Origin: VRUE01 sp963702175 | GTDB taxonomy: Bacteria > Actinomycetota > Thermoleophilia > Solirubrobacterales > 70-9 | Direction: 5' to 3' | DNA length: 64,000 bases | NCBI GenBank assembly: GCA_963702175.1 | Contig: OY969721.1 | Span: 1,116,001-1,180,000 of the forward strand | Shown: one piece after another, positions 41,316-49,961 of the stretch | Layout of the letters: each line of letters opens with the position of its first letter | Numbering within the stretch: the first letter of the stretch is position 1 | Translations under genes and position numbers: made by a program | The notes under the pieces: model-generated | Told to the model about the DNA's origin: nothing | Seen by the model: the letters and a program-made list of their open reading frames with translations, nothing else | Database searches by the model: none

Positions 41316-42242
41316 CTACGGCTGCCCGCCCCTCGTCTCCGGCTGCTTCGGCTCGGAGCGCGGCTCCAGCTGCAGCTCGTCTTCGGCGCCGCGCTGTCCT
41401 TCGTCGAGCTCGAGGCTGCGCTCGCGCTCGGCGTTCAGCTGGTGGCCGAAGAGGATCGCCAGGTTGGTGATCCAGAGCCAGACCAGCAGGGCGATCAGGC
41501 CGCCGAGCGCTCCGTAGGTCTTGTCGTAGGAACCAAAGTTGGCTACGTAGAGGGCGAAAGCTGCCGAGGCGACGAGCCAGACGACGATCGCGACCAGGCT
41601 GCCCGGCGTCACCCATTTGAAGCCGCGCAGCTTGGCGTTGGGCGAGGCGTAGTAGAGGACGGCGATCAGGGTGACGAAGAGCGCCGCCAGGACCGGCCAC
41701 TTTGCGATGTCCCAAATGGTGATCGCCGTGTCGGAGAGGCCGATCGGCTCCGCCACTGCCTCGACGATCGGGCCGGTGAGAACGAGTCCCAGCGCGACCA
41801 CGGCGATCAGCACGATCATCGTCAGGGTGACAAGGATCTGCAGCGGCCGCAGCTTCCAGAACGGCCGCCCCTCAGGCGTCTCGTAGATCACGTTGGAAGC
41901 GCGCATGAAGGCGCCGACGTAGGCGGAGGCCGACCAGAGCGAGGTGGCGAGGCCAATGATCAGCGTCAGGCCGGCGGCGCCGCGGTTGGAGGTGATCGAT
42001 TCGATCGGGCCGGCAAAGGTATCCGCCGCCGACTGCGGTCCCAGCGCGGTGACCATTTCGGTGACCTTGTCGGTGGTGGCTTTGGGATCGCCGAAGAGGC
42101 CGACCAAGGAGACCAGCGCCAGCAGGGCAGGGAACAGCGCGAGCAAGCCGTAGTAGGTGAGGGCTGCCGCCCAGTCGCTCAGGTTGTCGTCCCTGAACTC
42201 GGTCGCGGTCCGCTTCAGCGTGGCAAACCAGCTGCTGCTCAT
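41316..42242 (-). CDS. YihY/BrkB-family inner membrane protein
   Basis: The 308-aa product from ATG 42242 follows GAAGAGAAG, a good ribosome site. It has about six membrane helices and family motifs AAALTYYGLLALFPALLAL, SASAYVGAFM and YGALGGLIALLVWLWITN. The C-terminal 45 residues are charged. The family was once called ribonuclease BN by error; the true function is unknown. It converges with the phosphoesterase gene with 4 bp between stops. Confidence 0.92.
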   Translation of the reverse strand: MSSSWFATLKRTATEFRDDNLSDWAAALTYYGLLALFPALLALVSLVGLFGDPKATTDKVTEMVTALGPQSAADTFAGPIESITSNRGAAGLTLIIGLATSLWSASAYVGAFMRASNVIYETPEGRPFWKLRPLQILVTLTMIVLIAVVALGLVLTGPIVEAVAEPIGLSDTAITIWDIAKWPVLAALFVTLIAVLYYASPNAKLRGFKWVTPGSLVAIVVWLVASAAFALYVANFGSYDKTYGALGGLIALLVWLWITNLAILFGHQLNAERERSLELDEGQRGAEDELQLEPRSEPKQPETRGGQP

Positions 42243-42253
42243 CTTCTCTTCGT

Positions 42254-42272
42254 GCCCCGCCGGCGGCGGGGC
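42254..42272 (-). terminator. Strong GC hairpin upstream of the YihY gene
   Basis: GCCCCGCC-GGC-GGCGGGGC is a perfect 8-bp stem. It lies between the RimJ-like GNAT stop (42293) and the YihY start. There is no T-run, so it may be a processing or attenuation hairpin, not a terminator. Confidence 0.35.
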
Positions 42273-42292
42273 CAAACCCCTTCGGGCCCGAC

Positions 42293-42991
42293 TTAAAGCG
42301 ACGCGCGCAGCTCAGCGAGCAAGTGCCTCTGCGTGCCGTCGGCGTCGAAGTTGCCTGGGGCGAGCCAGGCCTCGAAGCCGGCACAGATCGCCGGCCACTC
42401 GTTGTCGACGATCGAGTACCAGGCGGTGTCGCGGTTGCGGCCCTTGACGACGAAGTGCTTGCGGAAGACCCCCTCGAAGGTGAAGCCGAAGCGCTCGGCC
42501 GCGCGCCGCGATGGCGCGTTGAGCGCGTTGCACTTCCACTCCAAGCGGCGATAGCCGAGCTCGTCGAAGGCGTGCCGCGCCAGCAGGTAGATCGCCTCGG
42601 TCGCGGCGGTGGTGCGCTGCAGCGGCGTGCCGAACCAGATGTTGCCGATCTCGATCGAGCCGTGCTCGGGCTCAATCCGCAGATAGGAGGCGAGGCCGAG
42701 CGGACATTCCTCTCGGAGGCCGACGAGCGTGAAGAACAGTGGATCGTCGGACGTCTCAGCCTGGGCCAAAAGCTGACCCAGCTCCTTCGCGCTCTCGAAC
42801 GGCCCCTCGAACAAGTAGTCCCAGATCGCCGGATCGCCCTCGGGCGGATGCGATACCGCGTAGAGCGGCTCGGCGTCCGCATTTGCGTCGAGTGGCCGGA
42901 GCAGGACGTGCGAACCGCGGAGCGCCTCCCGGCGCGGCGCCTCGGCCGGCGTCCAGTCGAGCTGTGTTCCCAGCGAAGGCTCGGGCGACAT
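42293..42991 (-). CDS. RimJ/RimL-type GNAT acetyltransferase
   Basis: The 232-aa protein from ATG 42991 has LRPLDANADAEPLYAVS near the N-terminus, IEIGNIWFGTPLQRTTAATEAIYLL in the acetyl-CoA region, and LEWKCNALNAPSRRAAERFGFTFEG at the C-terminal motif. Those match RimJ-like acetyltransferases of the WP-GNAT kind that modify N-termini of proteins or small amines. The acceptor is unassigned. Confidence 0.9.
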   Translation of the reverse strand: MSPEPSLGTQLDWTPAEAPRREALRGSHVLLRPLDANADAEPLYAVSHPPEGDPAIWDYLFEGPFESAKELGQLLAQAETSDDPLFFTLVGLREECPLGLASYLRIEPEHGSIEIGNIWFGTPLQRTTAATEAIYLLARHAFDELGYRRLEWKCNALNAPSRRAAERFGFTFEGVFRKHFVVKGRNRDTAWYSIVDNEWPAICAGFEAWLAPGNFDADGTQRHLLAELRASL

Positions 42992-43026
42992 GGCGCTGAC
43001 TAAAGCAAAGGCGGGCACGCCGAGGG

Positions 43027-43308
43027 TCACCCGGCTTCGGGCTCGCCTCCAGAGCCCTCGCGCGCCACCGCGTAGTGCGCCGCCAAGCCCACACCCCAGC
43101 CGAGCAGGGCGTACAGGAACCATGGGTGGCTAGTGCCTCCCAGCTGCCACTGCAACGCCCAGACCACGACCAGCAGCACCTGGACCGCGACGAAGACCGT
43201 CGCATGGATGCGAAAACCCTTTTGCCGGCGTCGCATCGAGCGCTGCCGGCGCTTGCGCCGGTACTCGGACTCCGTGCGCTCGGCGGCGCGTTCGAATGCA
43301 TCGGTCAT
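43027..43308 (-). CDS. 2TM-domain membrane protein
   Basis: The 93-aa protein has a very basic N-terminal segment (YRRKRRQRSMRRRQKG) and then two helices with HATVFVAVQVLLVVVWAL and WFLYALLGWGVGLAAHY, the 2TM domain plan. It starts within the PadR stop (ATGA overlap 43305-43308). PadR plus small membrane protein pairs are common, and the PadR protein probably controls it. Confidence 0.85.
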   Translation of the reverse strand: MTDAFERAAERTESEYRRKRRQRSMRRRQKGFRIHATVFVAVQVLLVVVWALQWQLGGTSHPWFLYALLGWGVGLAAHYAVAREGSGGEPEAG

Positions 43309-43769
43309 GACCTTGCCTCCTCAATTGCGAGCCGGTGCCGGCTCTCGATCTCGGCGGCCGCTCGATCCAGAACGGGCGCCACAGTTGCCACGTCAATGCG
43401 GCCCGAGAGCGGCGTCAGTCGCGCCTTGAACCGAGCAAGGACAGACTCGAGCGACTCCGTTGAACCGACGAGTACACCCGTGCGAAGCTCCAGCGCCGCC
43501 AGGTCGTCGACCCGCTTCTCGAGGGCCTCGACCCCAGCTTCGGTAGCGCGGTAGGTGGTGCGACCGGCATCGGTCTCGCCTTCGAGCAGATGCTCTGCCT
43601 CAAGAGCCTCCAGGGCGGGATAGACGCTCCCCGGCGAGGGCCGATACCGCGGGCCGAACAGGCGCGAGAGCTCCGACATCAGCTCGTAGCCGTGCATCGG
43701 CCGGTCGGCAAGCAGCGCGAGCACCACCAGGGGAAGCTCGCCGTGCCTGAAGAATCGCCGCCCTGACAT
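43305..43769 (-). CDS. PadR-family transcriptional regulator
   Basis: The 154-aa protein has a PadR winged helix: LPLVVLALLADRPMHGYELMSEL, PSPGSVYPALEALEAEHLL and GRTTYRATEAG. A C-terminal coiled helix (about residues 85-150) mediates dimerisation. PadR proteins repress stress and efflux genes. It is in an operon with a decayed HTH-cyclase gene upstream and a 2TM gene downstream. Confidence 0.93.
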   Translation of the reverse strand: MSGRRFFRHGELPLVVLALLADRPMHGYELMSELSRLFGPRYRPSPGSVYPALEALEAEHLLEGETDAGRTTYRATEAGVEALEKRVDDLAALELRTGVLVGSTESLESVLARFKARLTPLSGRIDVATVAPVLDRAAAEIESRHRLAIEEARS

Positions 43770-43776
43770 GTCTCTC

Positions 43777-44480
43777 CTAGCCCGCCGGCGCGAGCTCTCG
43801 AGCGTGCAGCACGATCGGCGTCACCGGTTCGCTCAAACCCTTGAGCATGAGGGGATGGCGCTCTTCCCGGTCGACGGCGGAATCTGCCACCAGCCCTCGC
43901 GCCGACCCGGAGACCAGGGTCTCGCCGGCGCCGGCGGCATCGCACAGTCGCCGCGCGACGACCACGGGCCTGCCGAAGTAGTCGTCGTCCCGTCCCCGAG
44001 GCTCTTGACCTCGCGTCCGCCGTGGTCGCCTACGGCCTCCCGCAAAAGCTCGAAGTGTCGGCGGCGAATCTCGTGGGCGGCCTCGTCGCCCAGTCGATCG
44101 AGCATCTCCGTCGATCGGACTACGTCCGTGAACAGAATCGCCACCTGCTCGAGCTCGGGGCTCGACGCACGCCGTGAGGGAAATCCGGGGCGTCTCTTCC
44201 GCTGAGCTCGTGGAAGCACGGCTATGTCGGCGCGGCGCGCCACCGCCTCGCTCCCCGCCGGAGTGATCCGGTATCCGCCCCGTTCTCCGAGCGACGCCAC
44301 ATCTACGAGCAACTCGTCCTCTAGGAAGGCGAGCGCGCTGAGGACATTTCCCGGCGAACGGGCCCGTCGCCCAAGCAACCGATCCAGCTCGCCGAGAAGC
44401 TCTCGCACGTCCATCGGCCGCTGCTCCAGCAGTCTCAGCACCACCAGCAGCAGTTCCTCGTTTGCAATCCGTCGAGACAT
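43777..44480 (-). pseudogene. PadR-like HTH fused to class III nucleotide cyclase, with internal deletion and frameshift
   Basis: The first 90 residues (from 44480) are a PadR-type winged helix (LLLVVLRLLEQRPMDVREL...GERGGYRITPAG). A cyclase start follows: VAILFTDVVRSTEMLDRLGD and GGREVKSLGDG. In the next frame the cyclase resumes as DDYFGRPVVVARRLCDAA and LKGLSEPV, ending at 43777. The 60-70 residues normally between GDG and YFG are missing and the frame changes at about 43980-44000. The GGGGACGGGACGAC sequence at the junction suggests slippage between similar G/A-rich sites. Catalytic residues are lost, so a working cyclase is unlikely; the HTH may still be made. Confidence 0.75.
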
Positions 44481-44498
44481 CCAGGCCCATTCGCTCGC

Positions 44499-44542
44499 TT
44501 ACGAAACTACTACGAATATATATCGAATCTATTACGAAATCA
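44499..44542. promoter_or_regulatory. Four tandem 11-bp direct repeats (operator array)
   Basis: TTACGAAACTA, CTACGAATATA, TATCGAATCTA and TTACGAAATCA follow each other with exact 11-bp period (44499, 44510, 44521, 44532). CGAA is invariant. The array is AT-rich and lies in the divergent gap between the HTH-cyclase/PadR operon and the P450 gene. Repeats at one helical turn let a winged-helix activator bind as a stack, as in SARP- and OmpR-type sites, or PadR dimers bind side by side. Confidence 0.7.
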
Positions 44543-44600
44543 AGACCGCGTGACGAGGTCACACAGGCAACCCGATAACCGCGATACTTCGAATCGAACT

Positions 44601-45934
44601 ATGCGACCAGCAGGCCTGCCGCCCGGTCCGCCCTATCCGCCACTGATTCAGATCGTGGGATTCTGGACACGCCCACTTGCCTTCCTGGAGCAGTGTCGCG
44701 AGCGCTATGGCAAGCGCTTCACGCTGAAGCTGCCTCTCACCCCGCCCTTCGTGATGCTGACCGACCCCGATGAGGTCAAGGAAGTCTTCACGGCTCCCCC
44801 TGACGTCCTCCAGCCGGGCCGGGGCGCGCGCACCCTCGAACCCGTCGTCGGAGCCAACTCGGTGATCTTGCTCGACGAGGGTCCGCACATGGAGCAGCGC
44901 AAACTGATGCTCCCGGCCTTCCATGGCGAGCGGATGGAGCGCTTGGCGGGCCTGATGGCCAAGGTGACGGCGGAGGAGATCTCCGCCCTGCCGAGGAACG
45001 TCCCGGTCGAGCTGCATCCCCGGATGCAGGACCTGACTCTGAAGATCATCCTCCGCGCCGTCTTCGGCGTCGACCCCGGCGCCCGCTTCGACGCGCTCCG
45101 CCAGCGACTGCAGGCGATGCTCGAGTTCGGCGACCGGCCGATCAGCCTGATGCCGCCGCCGGAGAGCCCCCTGACGCGTGTGCTCGAACGCATCGGCCCG
45201 TTCTCGCATTTCGTCCGCCTTCAGGCGGAGGTCGACGAGCTGCTCTTCGAGCTGATCGAGGAGCGCCGGCGCGAGCGGGCCGAGCGCGACGACGTGCTCG
45301 CGATGCTGCTCGAGGCGCGGCACGAGGACGGCTCGCCGATGGGCGAGCAGGAGATTCGCGACGAGCTGCTGACGCTGCTGGTCGCCGGCCACGAGACGAC
45401 GGCCTCGGCGCTCGCCTGGGCCTTCGAGCGGCTGGCGCAAGAGCCGCGGGTGCTGGCGCGCCTGGTCGACGCGGTCGACGATGGCAACGACGACTACGTC
45501 ACGGCGACGATCCAAGAGACGCTGCGGATCCGGCCGGTACTGCCCAACGTCGCTCCGCGCTTCGTCGCCAAGCCAATCGAGATCGGTGGCCGGACCTACC
45601 CGACCGGCTGCAGCCTCGTCGCGAACGGCTACCTGATCCACCACGATCCGGAGATCTACCCGGAGCCCTACGCCTTCCGGCCGGAGCGCTTTCTCAACGA
45701 GCCGCCGGGCACCTACAGTTGGATCCCCTTTGGCGGTGGTCGCCGCCGCTGCCTCGGCGCGAGCTTCGCGATGCTCGAGATGAAAATCGTCCTGCGCAGT
45801 CTCCTCGGCTCCCACGTCCTCCACCCCGCGGGGGAGCGGGGGAGCCCGCCCGCCGCCGTAACGTCACCGTCAAGCCGTCAGGGGGCGCCCGCGCCGTCCT
45901 GGCAGACCGCCAGCCGGCCCCGATCGCCGCCTAG
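44601..45934 (+). CDS. Cytochrome P450 with 3' frameshift
   Basis: From ATG 44601 (MRPAGLPPGPPYP) the protein has the I-helix AGHETTASAL, ETLRIRP (ExxR), FRPERFL and the heme-binding FGGGRRRCLG with the Cys ligand. Near 45826-45850, in a G-rich run, the family C-terminus jumps to another frame: EPARRRNVTVKPSGGARAVL continues to TAG at 45934. Without the jump the frame would read on as a low-complexity Pro/Ser/Arg tail to 46115 inside an opposite gene. Either a real lesion or an indel error is possible. The domain up to the heme loop is complete. Substrate unknown. Confidence 0.88.
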
Positions 45935-46383
45935 CGGCGACTCTCGACGCGCGCCTTCAGCTCCCCCGGGCGGGCGTTTACGAGCGCCGCGCGGACGGCA
46001 GCCTCGACCGGGCCCCGGATCAGCATCCCGAGCACCCGGCCGGGGTCGCTGTCGAGCGTGTACGTCGCTCGGGTCCGCTGGTCGCCAAGGTCCTCGAGCG
46101 TCCAGGAGCCGGTGACCGACTTGAGGTCACCCTTCTCCTGGGTCCAGGAGAGGACGGTGGGCGGCTCATAGCGAAACCGCACTCGTGTCTTGACGTGCCG
46201 GACCTTGATGTCGTTCTCGATCTCGACCAATGTTGCCCGGTTCTCGTCGTCGCGCTCGAGGGCTGAGATGGCCACGACGCCGCCCTGCCAGTCCGGCGCG
46301 GTGAGCACGTCCTCGACCACGGCCCAGACCTCGTCCACCGGGGCCTCGATCTCTGCGCTGGCGCTGCCGCCCATGCGTGCCAT
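45931..46383 (-). CDS. SRPBCC (polyketide cyclase/dehydrase-like) protein
   Basis: The 150-aa protein has SASAEIEAPVDEVWAVVEDV at the start and a START-type beta-barrel pattern (TYTLDSDPG...LIRGPVEAAVRAAL). It likely binds a hydrophobic ligand. Its stop overlaps the P450 stop by 4 bp in convergent orientation, which supports 45934 as the real P450 end. A link to P450 chemistry is possible but unproven. Confidence 0.88.
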   Translation of the reverse strand: MARMGGSASAEIEAPVDEVWAVVEDVLTAPDWQGGVVAISALERDDENRATLVEIENDIKVRHVKTRVRFRYEPPTVLSWTQEKGDLKSVTGSWTLEDLGDQRTRATYTLDSDPGRVLGMLIRGPVEAAVRAALVNARPGELKARVESRR

Positions 46384-46430
46384 CGGGGGGAACGCTACCC
46401 GTCTATCCGCAACCCGAACGGATATCTGGC

Positions 46431-47168
46431 TCAGTCAGCATCGATCCGGGCGGTTCCACCGAGGTAGAGCTCCGCCACCTTGGGGTCCTCAAGTAGGTCG
46501 CGGCCGGCGCCCTGGAAGCGGTTCTGGCCGAGGTCGAGGACGTAGCCGCGATCTGACATTGCGAGCGCCCGGCGCGCGTTCTGCTCGACCATGACCACGG
46601 TCACGCCGGCCTGGTTGATTTCGCGCACGTTCTCGAAGATCGTCTCGACGAAGGCCGGGGCCAGGCCGGCAGAGGGCTCGTCGAGCAGTAGCACGTGCGG
46701 CTGCGGCATCAATGCCCGTGCCATCGCCAGCATCTGCCTCTCGCCGCCGCTCATCGTCCCGGCGGCCTGCGTGCGGCGCTCCCCCAGGCGCGGGAAGAGC
46801 TCGTACATGCGGTCGATCCGCTCCCCCGTGCGCGAGCGCTCGAGCGAGCCCATCTCCAGGTTCTCCTCCACGCTGAGGCTGGGGAAGACGTTGTCGAGCT
46901 GGGGCACGTAGCTCATCCCGCGCCGGGTGATTGAGTGCGGTTCCAGGCCGGTCAGGTCCTCGCCGCGCAGCGTAATGCGACCCGCCCGCGGCCGCAGCAA
47001 GCCGAAGATCGCCTTGATCAGGGTCGACTTCCCCGCCCCGTTGGGCCCGACCACGGTGGCGATCTCGCCCTCGCCGACGACGAGCGAGACGCCGTCGAGG
47101 ATGTCGACCCCAGGCACATAGCCGGCCACTAGGTCCTCGGTGACCAGGAGGGCGCCGTTCTCGCTCAT
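46431..47168 (-). CDS. livF: Branched-chain amino acid type ABC transporter ATPase (LivF)
   Basis: The 245-aa ATPase has Walker A GPNGAGKSTL, signature MSGGERQMLAMARAL, Walker B LLLDEPSAGLAP and the H-loop region replaced by VMVEQN (typical LivF). It energises uptake with LivG/LivH/LivM. It overlaps livG by 4 bp. It is the last gene of livK-H-M-G-F. Confidence 0.95.
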   Translation of the reverse strand: MSENGALLVTEDLVAGYVPGVDILDGVSLVVGEGEIATVVGPNGAGKSTLIKAIFGLLRPRAGRITLRGEDLTGLEPHSITRRGMSYVPQLDNVFPSLSVEENLEMGSLERSRTGERIDRMYELFPRLGERRTQAAGTMSGGERQMLAMARALMPQPHVLLLDEPSAGLAPAFVETIFENVREINQAGVTVVMVEQNARRALAMSDRGYVLDLGQNRFQGAGRDLLEDPKVAELYLGGTARIDAD

Positions 47169-47950
47169 ACCGCGCCACCGAGGTAGGCGTCGATGACGGC
47201 GGGGTCCTGGCGCACACGGTGCGGCTCGCCCTCGGTAATCACCCGGCCCTCCGTCATCACGATCACCCGGTCGGAGTGGTTCATCACCACCTCCATGTCG
47301 TGCTCGACGAAGAGGAAGGTCGTCCCCCGCTCGCGGCGCAGGCGCTGCATGTGGTCCAGCAGCCGCCTGCCCAGGGTCGGGTTGATGCCGGCCATCGGCT
47401 CGTCGAGGAGGAGCAGCTTCGGCTGCGCCATCAGCGCGCGAGCCAGCTCCAGCAGCTTGCGCTGGCCGCCCGAGAGGGTGCCGGCATAGTCGTTGGCGAC
47501 GCGGTCAAGACCGAAGACCTCGAGCAGCTCGCCCGCCTGCTCACGCACCTCCCGCTCGCGCCGCCGAGCGGCAGCCGGGCGCAGGAAGAGGTTGCGAATC
47601 CGCTCGCCGGGCTGGTCCGGCGCGGCGAGCATCATGTTGTCGAGGACCGGCATCGCCGCCAGCGCCTTGGTGATCTGGAAGGTGCGCACCATCCCCCGGC
47701 GGGCGATCGCGTAGGCGGGCGAGCGGAAGACCTCCTCGCCAGCGAAGCGCACCGAGCCGCGATCGGCGCGCTGGAAGCCGGTGACCACGTTGAAGAGCGT
47801 CGTCTTGCCGGCGCCGTTGGGCCCGATCAAGGCCGTGATCGACCCGCGCGCGACGTCGAACCCAGCGCCGTCGACGGCGCGGACGCCGCCGAAGCGCTTG
47901 ACCACGCCCTCCACCTCCAGCAGCGCCTCTCCGTCGGCGGCCTCAGTCAC
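47165..47950 (-). CDS. livG: Branched-chain amino acid type ABC transporter ATPase (LivG)
   Basis: The 261-aa ATPase has Walker A GPNGAGKTTLFNV, signature LSGGQRKLLELARAL, Walker B LLLDEPMAGINP and FLFVEHDMEVV, with the LivG-type MVRTFQITKALAAM. It pairs with LivF. It overlaps livM by 8 bp. Confidence 0.95.
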   Translation of the reverse strand: MTEAADGEALLEVEGVVKRFGGVRAVDGAGFDVARGSITALIGPNGAGKTTLFNVVTGFQRADRGSVRFAGEEVFRSPAYAIARRGMVRTFQITKALAAMPVLDNMMLAAPDQPGERIRNLFLRPAAARRREREVREQAGELLEVFGLDRVANDYAGTLSGGQRKLLELARALMAQPKLLLLDEPMAGINPTLGRRLLDHMQRLRRERGTTFLFVEHDMEVVMNHSDRVIVMTEGRVITEGEPHRVRQDPAVIDAYLGGAV

Positions 47951-48938
47951 CGAGCACCATCTCCTCCCGCTTGCCGAACATCCCCTGTGGCCGCAGCGCC
48001 ATCAGCCCGATCAGGACCGCGCCGACGATCGCGAAGCGCAGCGCCGCCGTCTTCTCCTCGCTGATCGGCAGCTCGACGAACCTGGTCCCTTCGAGCAGGG
48101 TCCAGAGCAGGATCGCGCCCACGGCGACGCCCTTGTAGCTGGCGAGCCCGCCGAGAATCAGCACCCCGAAGGCAAAGAAGGTGACGATGGGCTCGTAGTC
48201 GTCGGGGTGGATCGTGGCCAGGAAGAGAGCGAGGAAGAAGCCGGCCAGTGCACCCAGCAGGGCCGAGATCGCCAGCGACTGCAGCTTGTAGAGGAGGGTG
48301 TTCTTGCCCAGGGCGCGTGCCGCGTCCTCGTCCTCCCTGATCGCCCGCAGCACCCTTCCCCACGGCGTCCCCTGCATGTAGCTGAGGACGACGATGCCGA
48401 TCGCGACCGTTACCCAGACGACGAGCAGCAGCGGCAACAGCGGCTCCGGGTCGGACCAGAAGTTTTCGACGAAACCGAGGATCGAGTCCGACACCGATCG
48501 CCAGGAGTCGTCGAAGCAGACCGAGCTGCCGCCTTCGAAATCGCAGTAGAGGCCTTTGTTGCCGCCGGTGAGGTCGCGGGCGTTCTGGGCTACCAGCCGC
48601 ACCACCTCGGCGGTGGCGAGGGTGACGATGGCGAAGTAGTCGGCGCGCAGCCGCAGCGAGGGCAGGCCGATCAGCACCCCGAAGCCCATCGTGATCAGGA
48701 CAGCCGCAGGCAGCGCCAGCCAGAAGGAGAAGCCCGCCTCCAGCACCAGGATCGCCATCGAGTAGCCGCCGACAGCCATGAAGCCCGCCTGGCCGAAGTT
48801 GATGATCCCGGTGTAGCCGACGTTGAGCTGCAGGCCGAGGGTGACGACCGCGTAGATGCCGGCGACCACCAGTACCCCGCTCCAGAAGCCAAGGTTGGTG
48901 AAGGCCTCGAGCGTGAACGCGAGCGGCGGCGAGCTCAT
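47943..48938 (-). CDS. livM: Branched-chain amino acid type ABC transporter permease (LivM)
   Basis: The 331-aa permease has about eight to nine helices, a LivM-type GYTGIINFGQAGFMAVGGY loop, LPSLRLRADYFAIVTLATAEVVRL, and the coupling-helix motif RAIREDEDAARALGKN. It overlaps livH by 4 bp. It forms the membrane channel with LivH. Confidence 0.95.
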   Translation of the reverse strand: MSSPPLAFTLEAFTNLGFWSGVLVVAGIYAVVTLGLQLNVGYTGIINFGQAGFMAVGGYSMAILVLEAGFSFWLALPAAVLITMGFGVLIGLPSLRLRADYFAIVTLATAEVVRLVAQNARDLTGGNKGLYCDFEGGSSVCFDDSWRSVSDSILGFVENFWSDPEPLLPLLLVVWVTVAIGIVVLSYMQGTPWGRVLRAIREDEDAARALGKNTLLYKLQSLAISALLGALAGFFLALFLATIHPDDYEPIVTFFAFGVLILGGLASYKGVAVGAILLWTLLEGTRFVELPISEEKTAALRFAIVGAVLIGLMALRPQGMFGKREEMVLGD

Positions 48939-49939
48939 ACCGCCCTCGCGCGGCCGAAGATCCCCTGGGGGCGGATTACAAGCGCGATGATCAAGGCGAC
49001 GAAGCCGAAGGTCACCTTCCAGCGCGGCTCGACGACCAGGGTCGAGAGCTCGATCACGACGCCGAGCACGAGCCCAGCGGTGAGGGCGCCGAACGGGTTG
49101 CCGATGCCGCCCAGGATCACCGCGGCGAAGATCGGCAGCAGCAGCTCGAAGCCGAGCTCCGGCCGCAGGTTGGTGAGCGCGCCGGAGAGCACTCCCGCCA
49201 GGCCGGCGAGGGCGCCGGCGAAGAGCCAGGTGTAGAGGATCACGCGGCGGGTGTCGATGCCGGCCGTCTCGGCCAGGTCGAGGTCATCGGAGAGGGCGCG
49301 CATCTGCTTGCCCAGCAGACTGAAGCGGACGATGAGCCCGACCGCGACCAGAACCACGAGCCCGACGATCACGACGGCCAGCTCGGTCTGCCCGATGCGC
49401 AAGCCGAGGAAGCTGACGCTGTCGGTGACGTTGACGTCGAGCGTGCGGATCTCACTGCCCCAGAACCACTGGATCGCCGAGCGGATGACGAAGGCGAGTC
49501 CGATCGACATCAGGATCAGCTGTAGGAACCCGGCCCCGCGGATGCGCATCGGGCGCCACATCGTGCGCTCGAAGAAGAGGCCGAGCAGGGCCGTGGTCGC
49601 CATCGCGAAGAAGATCCCGGCGGCCAGCGGCATACCCCAGGTGACGTTCACCAGGTAGGCCATGTAGGCGCCGAAGGTGAGGAAGTCGCCGTGAGCGAAG
49701 TTGACCAGCCGGAGGATCCCGTAGACCAGCGTCAGGCCGACGGCGCCGAGCGCGTAGATGACCCCCAGCGTGAGGCCGTTGAGCGACGCCTGGGCGACGT
49801 CGTGGAGGCCCCGGGCGGCGACCAGGGCCAGCACGATCAGCGCAATGACGCCGAAAGCGACCGCGGCGGGCCGCTCCCGGCCGAACTCTCTGAAGAGCTC
49901 GCCGGGAGTGGACTCCGCCTGGGCTGTCGAGGCCTCCAT
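48935..49939 (-). CDS. livH: Branched-chain amino acid type ABC transporter permease (LivH)
   Basis: The 334-aa permease has about eight helices, the LivH opening NGLTLGVIYALGAVGLTLVYGILRLVNFAHGDF and the coupling motif ALSDDLDLAETAGID. The N-terminal 35 residues are hydrophilic before the first helix. It is the second gene of the cluster after livK (22-bp gap). Confidence 0.95.
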   Translation of the reverse strand: MEASTAQAESTPGELFREFGRERPAAVAFGVIALIVLALVAARGLHDVAQASLNGLTLGVIYALGAVGLTLVYGILRLVNFAHGDFLTFGAYMAYLVNVTWGMPLAAGIFFAMATTALLGLFFERTMWRPMRIRGAGFLQLILMSIGLAFVIRSAIQWFWGSEIRTLDVNVTDSVSFLGLRIGQTELAVVIVGLVVLVAVGLIVRFSLLGKQMRALSDDLDLAETAGIDTRRVILYTWLFAGALAGLAGVLSGALTNLRPELGFELLLPIFAAVILGGIGNPFGALTAGLVLGVVIELSTLVVEPRWKVTFGFVALIIALVIRPQGIFGRARAV

Positions 49940-49961
49940 CGGAGACGGGCGACGGAGTGCG

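Noticed and set aside
43777..44562. Separate full-length gene in the second frame of the cyclase region
   Set aside because: Only its C-terminal part matches a cyclase; the N-terminal part is noise opposite the HTH-coding frame.
45935..46115. C-terminal Pro/Ser/Arg-rich tail of the P450 frame
   Set aside because: It lies antisense to the SRPBCC gene and lacks the P450 C-terminal strand, which is in the other frame and ends at 45934.
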